A stretch of 64,000 nucleotides of DNA. Origin: an uncultured Pseudomonadota bacterium (GTDB lineage Bacteria; Myxococcota_A; UBA796; CAJQPC01). A model generated the notes under the pieces. That model saw only the letters and a list, made by a program, of their open reading frames with translations. It was not told where the DNA came from and did no database searches. Below, piece by piece: positions 16,482 through 24,846 of this stretch; the stretch's first letter is position 1; each line of letters starts with the position of its first letter. The translations under genes were made by a program, and so were the position numbers. The DNA is taken from the NCBI GenBank assembly GCA_913060515.1, contig CAJXRZ010000002.1:124001-188000 (forward strand), written 5' to 3'.

Positions 16482-17752
16482 GAACCCATCCACTGCTGAG
16501 CGAGGCCGCGCGCGGCGGCATTCGCATGGGTTTGGAGCGGGTCGAGGCTCTGCTGAACTTCATGGGCCACCCCCATCTGTCGGTTCCCACAGTGCATGTG
16601 GGAGGGACCAATGGAAAGGGCAGCGTTGCCAGCATGATCGCGGCCTGTCAGCAGGTGGCCGATCGGCAGGTGGGTCTGTTCACCTCCCCACACCTTCAGC
16701 ACGTCAACGAACGCCTGAGCATCAGCGGCCAGGACATCCCGGATGTCGCCCTGGAGCGTCTGCTTGAGCAGATTCATGCCCGCGCGGAGTTCTGGGCGGC
16801 GGAGCACGCGCCAGAGTTGGGAGAGGGTCCTCCCCTGACCTACTTTGAGCTGATCGCTGTGGCAGGCTTCTCCTACTTCGCGCAGATGAAGGTGGATCTC
16901 TCCATCATCGAGGTCGGACTGGGTGGGCGTCTGGATGCCACGAACGTCGTTCAGCCCAAGGTCAGCGTGATCACCTCGGTGGCTCTGGATCACATGGACC
17001 GCTTGGGGCCGGATCTTGCCAGCATCGCAGGGGAGAAGGCCGGCATCTTTAAGCCTGGTGTTCCCGTTGTGGTCGGGCGGCTGGCCCAAGACGCCATGCG
17101 GGTGGTGCGCTTGACCGCCCATGAGCGGGGCTGTCCCCTCTTCGTGCTCGGCCAAGACTTTGACCACAGCAGCAGCGAGGATGGCCTGAGCGTGCACTGG
17201 TCCCACGAGGACCAAGAGCGCCGGGTAGACGGCATCCATCTTGGCTTGGCTGGCGCACACCAAAGGGACAACGCCGCCATCGCCCTTCGGGCCCTGGACC
17301 TGCTTCCGGCGGAGCTCCGCGTCCCGGCGGGCGCCATGCGCGAAGGGCTCGCCAAAGTGAAGCACCCCGGACGTATGGAGTGGCTCTCTGACCGGGTCCT
17401 GGTGGACGGCGCCCACAACGCGGCAGGCGCACAAGCCTTGGCCTCGTTCTTGGCGGATCTGCCTCGGACGGGAAAGCGCACTCTGCTCTTGGGTGCCAGC
17501 GCAGACAAAGACATCCGCTCCATCGCCTCCGCCTTGGCCTCCCAGTTCGATCTGATCCTGACCACACGCTGTGCCCATGAGCGCGCAGCGGACGCCGGTG
17601 ACGTGGCCCAGCAGCTGGTGGATCTGAGCGTGCCCGTCATGCCGGCCGGAGACATCGAAGACGCTCTGCAGATGGCCATGGACGCCGAGGGCTTGATCGT
17701 CGTCGCTGGCAGCCTGTTCTTGGTCGGTGCAGCCCGGGACCTTCTGGCCTGA
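16478..17752 (+). CDS. folC: Folylpolyglutamate/dihydrofolate synthase
   Basis: With the GTG at 16478, which overlaps the accD stop (GTGA), the protein has 424 residues, the normal FolC length. It starts close to the GLERVEALLNFMGHP segment where the family usually begins. The Mur-ligase P-loop reads HVGGTNGKGS (about residue 37). SPHLQHVNERL, the metal-binding EVGLGGRLDATN and the C-terminal DGAHNAAG are also present. It adds glutamate to folates and may also make dihydrofolate from dihydropteroate. An in-frame TTG at 16439 is a weaker start option. The gene ends 3 nt before the convergent LysR gene. Confidence 0.94.
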   Translation: MRTHPLLSEAARGGIRMGLERVEALLNFMGHPHLSVPTVHVGGTNGKGSVASMIAACQQVADRQVGLFTSPHLQHVNERLSISGQDIPDVALERLLEQIHARAEFWAAEHAPELGEGPPLTYFELIAVAGFSYFAQMKVDLSIIEVGLGGRLDATNVVQPKVSVITSVALDHMDRLGPDLASIAGEKAGIFKPGVPVVVGRLAQDAMRVVRLTAHERGCPLFVLGQDFDHSSSEDGLSVHWSHEDQERRVDGIHLGLAGAHQRDNAAIALRALDLLPAELRVPAGAMREGLAKVKHPGRMEWLSDRVLVDGAHNAAGAQALASFLADLPRTGKRTLLLGASADKDIRSIASALASQFDLILTTRCAHERAADAGDVAQQLVDLSVPVMPAGDIEDALQMAMDAEGLIVVAGSLFLVGAARDLLA

Positions 17753-17755
17753 GCA

Positions 17756-18613
17756 TCAGGTGGCGAAGAACTGCTCTGCCGACTCGATCAGCCAGCCGCG
17801 CAAAGCCGCGACCCTGGGGACTTCCCGCATCGCCCGGTGGTAGACCAGCATGAGCTCCCGGCCAGGAACGGACGGCAGTCCTTCTACGCGGACCAAGCCA
17901 GCGGGCTCAGCGACCAGTGGGCTGACCAGACCGGCGCCCAGCCCACAGCGAACGGCCTCGAAGAGGTCGGACCACGCGCTCACGCGGGTCAGCCTGGACG
18001 GTCGGGTGTGGGCTTTGAGCCAGCGGGTCTCCAGGAACTTCTCCTGCTCGTCCAGGAGCGCGACCCAAGGCCTATCTGGGGCCAGGGCCAGCTCAGGTAC
18101 AGCGTAGGGGGCCAGTGGGATCACGCCCAGCTTGCGGCTGACCAGATCGGGTGCGCTGGGCGGGACGAAGCGAAGGGCCAAGTCGGCTTCCCGTCGCACC
18201 AAGTCCACCACGGCTTGACCTGCGAGCAGGTCGACTTGAACCTGAGGGAAACGCGCATAAAAGCTGCCCAATCGAGGGCAGATGAAGTGCGGCGCAAGTC
18301 CGTCCACGACCGCGAGGCGCACCCGGCCGGAGGGGGCGGCCTCCTGCCCGCTGGCCAGGCGCTGGATGTCGGTCATGTGGCCTGCAATCAGGCGTGCATG
18401 AGGGGCCAGTTCCAGGGCCAGCGCGGTGGGAAGGAGGCCTTCAGGGGTGCGGTCGAAGACCCGTGCGCCCAAGCCGTCCTCTAGTCGTTGTAGCCGACGA
18501 GAGGCGGTGGACTGGCTGACCCCAAGGGCGGCACCGGCCCGGTTCAGGGAGCCTTGATCCAGAGCGGCCAGGAGCAGCGCCAGGTCCTGCCAAGAGAGCT
18601 CGTTTGCGGTCAT
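17756..18613 (-). CDS. LysR-family transcriptional regulator
   Basis: The 285-residue protein has an N-terminal winged helix-turn-helix (about 8-66, with SLNRAGAALGVSQSTASRRLQRLEDGLGARVFDR) followed by a LysR substrate-binding domain (about 90-280). It is divergent from the flavoprotein at 18706, the classic arrangement for a LysR protein that controls its neighbour and itself. The effector is unknown; a quinone or other electrophile is a reasonable guess from the target. Confidence 0.93.
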   Translation of the reverse strand: MTANELSWQDLALLLAALDQGSLNRAGAALGVSQSTASRRLQRLEDGLGARVFDRTPEGLLPTALALELAPHARLIAGHMTDIQRLASGQEAAPSGRVRLAVVDGLAPHFICPRLGSFYARFPQVQVDLLAGQAVVDLVRREADLALRFVPPSAPDLVSRKLGVIPLAPYAVPELALAPDRPWVALLDEQEKFLETRWLKAHTRPSRLTRVSAWSDLFEAVRCGLGAGLVSPLVAEPAGLVRVEGLPSVPGRELMLVYHRAMREVPRVAALRGWLIESAEQFFAT

Positions 18614-18618
18614 GTAGT

Positions 18619-18632
18619 ATCCGGTAACGGAT
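18619..18632. promoter_or_regulatory. Palindrome in the LysR/flavoprotein intergenic region
   Basis: ATCCG at 18619-18623 and CGGAT at 18628-18632 form a perfect inverted repeat around GTAA, 6 nt upstream of the LysR ATG. The 92-nt region is locally AT-rich and also contains CGAATTCG and CCGGAATCGG. This position fits autoregulation by the LysR protein, whose sites are usually interrupted palindromes of the T-N11-A type. Confidence 0.4.
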
Positions 18633-18705
18633 TAATGGTACCCGAATTCGTTGATTGTGACCCGGAATCGGACAGGTGATGTTGTGTGGGCAAACAGGAG
18701 CCCCC

Positions 18706-19368
18706 ATGACCCCATCTACACGCCGCGCTTTCCCGCCTCCTCCAAGCCAGGCCAAGGCCGTGGTGCTCTGCGGGCACCCGCACCCAGCCAGCCTCTCTGC
18801 GGCCTTGGCCCAGGCGTGGGTCGACGGTGCGGTGGGCATTGAGAGTCAGCTCTTCCACCTCTCCCAGATGGACTTCAATCCAGGCTTAGGGCCCGACTAT
18901 GGGAAGGACCAGACCCTAGAAGCAGACCTGTTGGCCTTGCGGGACAGCCTGGAGTCTGCGGCCCATTTGGTGGTGGCCTATCCGGTGTGGTGGAGCAGCA
19001 CGCCGGCCAAACTCAAGGGGCTCTTTGACCGCCTGCTCCTGCCGGGGTGGGCCTACTCGGTCGTGGACGGGCGCCCAGTAGGCGGCTTTGTGGGCCGCTC
19101 CGCGCGCACCCTGGTCACCATGGACGCGCCGCTCTGGTACGACCGGGTCTTCAACCGAGGAGCGGCCCGGGCTCAAGTAAGCACAGGAACGCTGAAGTTC
19201 TGTGGCTTCTCACCGCTGCGGGAGACCGCCTTTGGCGGGGTAGGAGAGCGCAGCGCTCAAGACCGAGAGGCCATGCTCAACAAGACGAGCGCGGCGGGCC
19301 AACAGGACGCCAAGCGCCTGCTGGCGCGCTTCCCTCCGCTGCACTCCGAAGCCTTGGTCGTGGCCTAG
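18706..19368 (+). CDS. NAD(P)H dehydrogenase (quinone)-like flavoprotein
   Basis: The ATG at 18706 follows an AGGAG at proper spacing and gives 220 residues; an ATG 30 nt earlier has no ribosome site. The sequence has the flavodoxin-like fold of the NQO1/KefF/MdaB group. There is an N-terminal VVLCGHPHPASLSAAL FMN/FAD phosphate loop, then YPVWWSSTPAKLKGLFDR and a GWAYSV segment. These enzymes make two-electron reductions of quinones and related electrophiles in the cytoplasm. Divergent from a LysR gene, it is likely induced by such compounds. Confidence 0.87.
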   Translation: MTPSTRRAFPPPPSQAKAVVLCGHPHPASLSAALAQAWVDGAVGIESQLFHLSQMDFNPGLGPDYGKDQTLEADLLALRDSLESAAHLVVAYPVWWSSTPAKLKGLFDRLLLPGWAYSVVDGRPVGGFVGRSARTLVTMDAPLWYDRVFNRGAARAQVSTGTLKFCGFSPLRETAFGGVGERSAQDREAMLNKTSAAGQQDAKRLLARFPPLHSEALVVA

Positions 19369-19380
19369 CGCAGCACAGGA

Positions 19381-20331
19381 TCAGAGCGCTGAGAGCGCCT
19401 TCTGGACCTTCTTGTCGGCCTTGAGGATCTCGATGGCTTCCTTGGTGCGGTCGGTGCCAACGCAGCCACCCAGGCTCTCGGGGTTGGCGCAGAGGCCGAC
19501 CTCCAAGCCCTTCTTGTCCAAGGGCTTTTCAATCATGCCCAGCAGGGTGTTGCCCCAGCCGGCCACGTCCGACTCGTAGGTCTCCCGCAGAGCGTCGGCC
19601 TTGGCCAAGGCGGCCTTGCCATCTTCGGTCTTGGTGTCGGCAAGTGCGTCTTCCAACGGGAGCAGCTCATCGTCCAGGGCCTGGTTGAAGTCCTTCATGC
19701 GCTCGGAGAGGGCGCGGTCGACGAGGGCCAGGTTGATGTAGTCCTGAGAGCCGATCCACGGCAGCACGGCCTGCTCTGTGCCCTGTACTTGCACGCTGGG
19801 CCAAGGCTCGCTGGTGAGCTGGTCCACAACATCGGTGAGGGCCTGGGAGCCGTCGAGCTTCTTGGCCAGCTGTGGGTTCAGGTCCTTGCCCTCGCACTGC
19901 TTCATGCTCGCGCCGGGGCCCGTGATGGCGGACATGCCGGTGCGGGCGCGGCAGACATTGAGCTCGTACTGCCCTTCCAGGGCCTTCAGCTCTCTCTCCA
20001 AAGCCTGCGTGAAGATGGAGGTGCTTGCGTCCTCGAACCAGCCCACGTGGGCCTGGGCCTGCATGTAGCCCTTGGTCAGGTCACGGCGCAGGCCGTCTCG
20101 GTAGGCGGTCAGCTCGGGCGTGACGCGGTCTCCCAGCAGGTTCACGCTGGTGTCGAGCACGTCGATGCTCTTGGCGCTCTGGGCCAGCTCGAGCTGGAGG
20201 GTCTCGAAGTGAGGCGCCGCGACGTCCGCGAAGCGCGCAAAGGTGGCGCTCGCGCCGGCCACTGCGTCAGGGCTGTAGTAGGCGGGCTCCGCAGCCGAGG
20301 CCACGTTGGTGAGGAGAGCGAGCGCGAGCAT
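19381..20331 (-). CDS. Secreted protein of unknown function
   Basis: I do not recognise this 316-residue protein. It begins with a 14-residue hydrophobic signal lacking any Lys/Arg and ending VASAAEP, so it should be periplasmic or outside the cell. The rest is mostly helical, with Lys/Glu/Asp/Leu-rich stretches and only four cysteines (VCRARTG, KQCEG, GLCANPESLGGCV) that could form two disulfides. The first possible start is the one used. It follows the 834-residue lipoprotein gene by 103 nt on the same strand. Confidence 0.6.
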   Translation of the reverse strand: MLALALLTNVASAAEPAYYSPDAVAGASATFARFADVAAPHFETLQLELAQSAKSIDVLDTSVNLLGDRVTPELTAYRDGLRRDLTKGYMQAQAHVGWFEDASTSIFTQALERELKALEGQYELNVCRARTGMSAITGPGASMKQCEGKDLNPQLAKKLDGSQALTDVVDQLTSEPWPSVQVQGTEQAVLPWIGSQDYINLALVDRALSERMKDFNQALDDELLPLEDALADTKTEDGKAALAKADALRETYESDVAGWGNTLLGMIEKPLDKKGLEVGLCANPESLGGCVGTDRTKEAIEILKADKKVQKALSAL

Positions 20332-20350
20332 GGACGGTCCTTTGGGCGGT

Positions 20351-20365
20351 GTGGGTCAAACCCAC
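20351..20365. promoter_or_regulatory. Perfect inverted repeat in the leader of the 316-residue protein gene
   Basis: GTGGGT at 20351-20356 and ACCCAC at 20360-20365 flank CAA, forming a 6-bp hairpin or a 15-bp operator-like palindrome 19 nt upstream of the start at 20331. A TACACT -10-like box lies further upstream on the minus strand. It could be an operator for a repressor or a small leader hairpin. Confidence 0.35.
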
Positions 20366-20434
20366 GTCGCTCTCAGTGTAGTCCGTTGCTCTCGCGCTGC
20401 CCTGCTGCGCCTCGTGCTCCTTTGAGCGCGGGGC

Positions 20435-22939
20435 TCACTCAGGCTTGCCCTGGGCGGCGGCCTCGGCGGCTGCAGCTTCGCGCGCGGCGAGCTCCATGGC
20501 CTCCATCTGGACGCGCAGGGGTGAACGCTTGACCTCGGCGGGCAGGTTGGGGTCCAACTTGGCGCCTTCGATGTACTGATAGACGGCGCTCAGAGAGTGA
20601 TGCACGTAGTCGATGCGCACTTTGGTCTCCGTCATCGTGTAGCGGGTGCCACCGTAGACTTCCTGGCCTCGCGAGAAGGGATAAATACTGAGATCGTCGT
20701 ACTGCATCTGAAGTGCAAAGCGAGCGGTCTCACGCGTGTGCTTCTCGAAGTACTCCACCTTCTCCGGCCGGCTGCGAAGGGCCAACTGGTAGGCCGCAGC
20801 GGTCCCCTCGGCGTAGCAGAAGGCCTGCATGGCAGGCAGCTCGTTGGCGTTCTTGTAGTAGCCGCCGACGTAGTCGGGCCAGGGCGCGCGCTCCTCGTCC
20901 CACATGTAGCTGTCGATCATCCACTCACCGACGCGCATCGCGAAGTCGGTTCCGGAGTCGTCGCCAGTGGAGCGGTGGTATGCGTTGGCCGCCATGACGG
21001 ACCAAGGGCCGAACTGAACCAGGTCCAAGCGGTCCTGGTCGTTGACATACAAGCGCTCAGGCCAGGCGTTCTCCGTGCTGGCGTTGCCCACGCGCTGATC
21101 CCACCATCCCTCGTAGAAGGCGAAGTATGGGGGGATGGGCGCGATCCACTTCTCATCTCCGGTGTACTCGTAGAGCATGACCAGGGCCAAGGCGGCCTCG
21201 CCTGGAACGATGTCGTTTCGCTCGCCGTAGTAGGAGTGGGTGGCGGGCACGTAGTAGGGGTTGAAGCGGCCGTCGTCCTCCTGCATGTGCAGGACGAAGT
21301 TGCCCATCTCGACCATGAGCTCGTCGTACTTGTGATCGTCGGTGGCACGGGCGAGATCGATGATGCCCATCAGGCCGACCACGACGGAGCCCAGCTTGCG
21401 GTTGTGCGCCGGGTGCAGGTCTTCGACTGGAGCGGGGGGAATGCTCGGGTCACCGACCAGCATCTTGCGGCCTTCTTCGTCCACTTGCGGGTACTCGATG
21501 AAGGTCATCTTGGTGCCGTCGGGCAAGGTCTCCGTCTTGCGCCAAGTCAGGGTCCAATCCAGGGCGCGCTCGGCTCCTTCGATGAACTCGGGACGTTGTT
21601 CGGTGTTGTAGGCCTGAACCAGGTTCCACGTGGCCAGGGTGTGGCGCACCAGGTTGTACTCGTCGGAGTAGCGGTTCTCGCTGGGCCACATCTTGTAGGT
21701 GACTTGGCCGGGCGCGTAGGCCAGGGGTTGGTCATTGGGATGCAGGTTCTCCAGGTACCACTCACCGGCGGCCACCACGGACTCTTCCAGGCGCGGCAGA
21801 TCGACCGAGGCCATGGGAACCGGAGGCACGCCGCGGAACAGGGGCACCACCTTGGAGGGCATCTCCTCGCTCTCGGGGTACTGCACATACTCGATGCTAC
21901 GCACCTTCTCGAGCATGTTCTGGGGCTCTCGCCAGGGACGCAGGGAGCTCATGTGGAACTCGGCCGCACCGTGGCGCAGCATGCGATCGGTCTCCACGTA
22001 AGAGCGCGTGTAGGCCAGGCTGCCGGGGATGACCGCGGCCTTGCTCTTCTCTGGCTCGATGATGATGGCACCGTCGATGCCCTTCTCCCACAGCGCTTCG
22101 ACTTGCTGGCGCTCTGTCGCGTAGACAATGGCCCGCTCGGAGATCCGGTGGACGTGGATGAGCAGCTCATCAGCGACCTGATCTACAGGTGGGTGGCCGA
22201 ACCACTCTTGGTAGCGGCGGTGCTCCCGCTCCAGGTCCCGGGCGAGCTCCAGGGCGCAGTCGGCGTAGCTCTCACGGAAGCACATTCCCGTGGCCAACTC
22301 TCGGCCGCCGTCGTAGCGAATGCTGGCCATCAAGTTCCACTTCCGTCCGTCTTCCGTGGGGAAGGAAGGCAGCGCCGGAATGGTCTCGCCCCGTAGACGG
22401 GTGCGGATGATGTCCGCGGTCAGCTGGGCGAGCTGAGGGGGGAACTGCTTGGACTTGGGCGTGACTTTGTAGATGCGGTAGTGGTTGTCCACGGCCATCA
22501 GCTCAAAGTGCTGGCGGTAATCGTCGTGGTAGAGCCGGCTGGCGACCCACTTGCCACGATCGACCGAGCCCAGAATGTCCCAGCGAAGGATCAGGACATG
22601 GGCGCCGTCGTCCAGCATGGCTTGGTGCAGGGCGGCCTCGTCGGTCCCCCACATCAGGGCTCGGCGCTCCGGGTTGTCGTAGATCCCCTCCGCCTTCATC
22701 TCTCCTGGCAGGCCCAGGATCTTGTCAGGCGCATCGGCCCAGACCTTGACCTCGCCCTGGCTCAGGTTGGCCACGATGCCTTCGTGAAGGCGGGCGTTGC
22801 CAGCGAGATCGAGGGCCTTGTCGACCCGGGCATCCCGACTCGCAGCGGAGACCACGATGGCCTTGCCTGTCAGCTCTGCCTTTGTGCCGCCTGCGCAGCC
22901 CAACAGGGCCAATAGCATCACCGTCACGCGCACCTCCAA
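20435..22939 (-). CDS. Large two-part lipoprotein with alpha/alpha-toroid-like C-terminal half
   Basis: This 834-residue protein starts with a lipobox LLGC (Cys15). The first 330 residues form a mixed alpha/beta part that I cannot assign. The second half (about 390-790) looks like an (alpha/alpha) toroid, as in glycan epimerases, lyases and terpenoid-cyclase-like proteins. It shows regularly spaced helices such as EYNLVRHTLATWNLVQAY, GEAALALVMLYEYTGDEKWI and VRIDYVHHSLSAVYQYI, plus aromatic and acidic loops. It ends in an Ala/Glu-rich tail. Divergent from a membrane glycosyltransferase-like gene (119 nt apart), it may process a cell-surface glycan. No catalytic residue is proven. Confidence 0.6.
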   Translation of the reverse strand: MEVRVTVMLLALLGCAGGTKAELTGKAIVVSAASRDARVDKALDLAGNARLHEGIVANLSQGEVKVWADAPDKILGLPGEMKAEGIYDNPERRALMWGTDEAALHQAMLDDGAHVLILRWDILGSVDRGKWVASRLYHDDYRQHFELMAVDNHYRIYKVTPKSKQFPPQLAQLTADIIRTRLRGETIPALPSFPTEDGRKWNLMASIRYDGGRELATGMCFRESYADCALELARDLEREHRRYQEWFGHPPVDQVADELLIHVHRISERAIVYATERQQVEALWEKGIDGAIIIEPEKSKAAVIPGSLAYTRSYVETDRMLRHGAAEFHMSSLRPWREPQNMLEKVRSIEYVQYPESEEMPSKVVPLFRGVPPVPMASVDLPRLEESVVAAGEWYLENLHPNDQPLAYAPGQVTYKMWPSENRYSDEYNLVRHTLATWNLVQAYNTEQRPEFIEGAERALDWTLTWRKTETLPDGTKMTFIEYPQVDEEGRKMLVGDPSIPPAPVEDLHPAHNRKLGSVVVGLMGIIDLARATDDHKYDELMVEMGNFVLHMQEDDGRFNPYYVPATHSYYGERNDIVPGEAALALVMLYEYTGDEKWIAPIPPYFAFYEGWWDQRVGNASTENAWPERLYVNDQDRLDLVQFGPWSVMAANAYHRSTGDDSGTDFAMRVGEWMIDSYMWDEERAPWPDYVGGYYKNANELPAMQAFCYAEGTAAAYQLALRSRPEKVEYFEKHTRETARFALQMQYDDLSIYPFSRGQEVYGGTRYTMTETKVRIDYVHHSLSAVYQYIEGAKLDPNLPAEVKRSPLRVQMEAMELAAREAAAAEAAAQGKPE

Positions 22940-23058
22940 AGAGTGTCGGTCTCTCTAGCCTCTCCAGGGCTCAGAGCAAGGGTTGCCACCCGCTGCCCGC
23001 CCTTCCGGTGGCCGGTCTTGGGTTGGCGGTGTAGTTTGCGCGCCATAGGCGAGAGCAC

Positions 23059-24846
23059 ATGGACATCTTGAACACCTGGTGGACGGCCGAGCGCCTGACC
23101 CGGAACCAGACCGAAGAGATGAAGGTTTGGCTGGCCAGCGCAGCCGCCGTGCTCGTGCTGCTCACGTGGCTCTGGCACCGCTTCATGGCGCCCAGGAAGG
23201 ACCGCGCGGCCAAGGTCACGCGCTGGATTCTCTGGTGCCTGCTCGGCACCCTCTGCGTCGGCGCTGTGGAGAACTACGCCCGTCACGACTGGAAGTACGT
23301 GTACCAAGAGCGGGTCGATGCCTACGACCTGACCCACTACTACCTGAACGCCCGCTACTTCGACGAGTTGGGCTACTTTGAGCTCTACCCTGCGGTGTTG
23401 TTGGCAGATCTGGAAACGGGCGGTCCGTACTATCGAATGCCGCCCACGGTCCAGTTTCAGACCGAGGAGCGCGGCTACTACTTTGTGGAGTACAAGGACT
23501 TCGTGAAGGACACCTCGGAGCACGAGCGCATCCGCGCCTTGTTCAAGTCGGACGCGCAGTGGGACCAGTTCAAGCACGACTTCACCTACCTGCAGCGTGA
23601 CGTGGTCGGCTTCACCCCCGAGACCTGGCAGCAGATGGTCTGGGACCATGGATTCAACGGCTCGCCCACCTGGGTGATGCTCGCCAAACCCTTGGCCAAA
23701 GCCACGCCCGTCGAGTCGGTCAAGGTGCTCGGCTACACCGATCTGATGTGGCTGCTCTTGGCCCTCGGCGTGACCGCTTGGGCCTTTGGGTTTGAGGGCG
23801 CCGGCTGGCTCTTGCTCTTCTTGATGACCACCTACAGCATGCGGTGGCCCACCCTGACCTGGGCCTTTGGTCGCTACGACTACGTGGCCCTGCTCATCAT
23901 TGCCACCGGGCTGCTGCACAAGCTCAAACATGGCTGGGCCGCCGCTGCGGTTGCCCTGAGCACCGCCTTCCGCGTCTTCCCAGCGGTCTGGCTCTTTGGC
24001 CCAGCGGTCAAGGGCGCCGTTCAACTGGGAGAGTGGGCCTGGGACAAGGCCAAGAAGGTCGCTCAACCCCGGCCTTTCCCGGTGGCGCTCACCAAGCTCG
24101 GCGGGCTCTTCTTCGTGGCACACCTGGCCCTGTGGGGAATGGTCGCGGCCAGCTTTGGCAGCACCCAGCCCATCGAGAAGCACTTCGACAACCTCTTTGA
24201 GCACACCACCGAGGACAACCTGTCCTCGATGCGCCAAGGCTTCGCGATCGGCACGGCCTTCTTGCCCAGCGAGATCGGCGAGAGCGTTCGGTTCGTGGCC
24301 AAGGGTCGTCCAAAACCCAACTTCCACCATCGAATGAACGCGGGGCGTCGCGAGCGCATCAAGAGCCAGAAGCCTTGGCGTCAGCCGCTGGCCATCACCT
24401 TGGTGTTGCTCTTGGGCTTGGGCCTTCGCCGCAAGAAGGACCACGAGGCCTTCGCCTTTGGCTTTGTGCCCTTCTTCCTGATGGCCACAGCCTCGTACTA
24501 CTACTACGTCGTGCGCGGGACGCTGGTGGCCATGCACGCTGGCGCACTGCACAAGGGACGAAACGCCCTGGGGCTGGGCATGCTCTTTGCCATCGAGGCG
24601 CTGGTCAACTGGATCCAGCAGACGGAGAAGGACTGGCGTGTCATTCAGATCGGCTGGATGTCTTGGGGCCTGATTCTCTACGTCGCTGCGATGGTCATCT
24701 GGCTGAACTGGGAGTCGCTGAAGGTGGACTTGGAGCGCTTCCGCGCCCGCAAGTTGGCCGGCTCAGAGCCTCACTCTTCGGCGGCGGGCTCAGGGGCTAC
24801 AAACGCATCCGAGGCCACCGCTTCCGGCGCTTCAGACCGGAGCTGA
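23059..24846 (+). CDS. Polytopic membrane protein, GT-C/GT87-like
   Basis: This 595-residue protein has an N-terminal helix (about 24-42), another at about 55-75 and at least eight further helices from about 230 onward. Large soluble loops come between (about 80-225). The YDLTHYYLNARYFDELGYFELYPAVL segment after the second helix resembles the acidic first loop of GT-C mannosyltransferases (DUF2029/GT87). The family is not certain. The last 76 nt overlap the end of the convergent M48-like gene, and the C-terminal 25 residues encoded there are Ser/Ala-rich and look dispensable. A TAGTTT -10-like box lies at 23032-23037. Confidence 0.6.
   Translation: MDILNTWWTAERLTRNQTEEMKVWLASAAAVLVLLTWLWHRFMAPRKDRAAKVTRWILWCLLGTLCVGAVENYARHDWKYVYQERVDAYDLTHYYLNARYFDELGYFELYPAVLLADLETGGPYYRMPPTVQFQTEERGYYFVEYKDFVKDTSEHERIRALFKSDAQWDQFKHDFTYLQRDVVGFTPETWQQMVWDHGFNGSPTWVMLAKPLAKATPVESVKVLGYTDLMWLLLALGVTAWAFGFEGAGWLLLFLMTTYSMRWPTLTWAFGRYDYVALLIIATGLLHKLKHGWAAAAVALSTAFRVFPAVWLFGPAVKGAVQLGEWAWDKAKKVAQPRPFPVALTKLGGLFFVAHLALWGMVAASFGSTQPIEKHFDNLFEHTTEDNLSSMRQGFAIGTAFLPSEIGESVRFVAKGRPKPNFHHRMNAGRRERIKSQKPWRQPLAITLVLLLGLGLRRKKDHEAFAFGFVPFFLMATASYYYYVVRGTLVAMHAGALHKGRNALGLGMLFAIEALVNWIQQTEKDWRVIQIGWMSWGLILYVAAMVIWLNWESLKVDLERFRARKLAGSEPHSSAAGSGATNASEATASGASDRS

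Noticed and set aside
15441-17578. Long antisense frames across accD and folC
   Set aside because: accD and folC carry full sets of diagnostic motifs on the plus strand. The antisense products show no domain and have biased composition.
20435-21700. AMMECR1-like or carbohydrate-binding assignment for the N-terminal half of the 834-residue lipoprotein
   Set aside because: I could not see the defining motifs, and a weak resemblance is not enough to name a domain.
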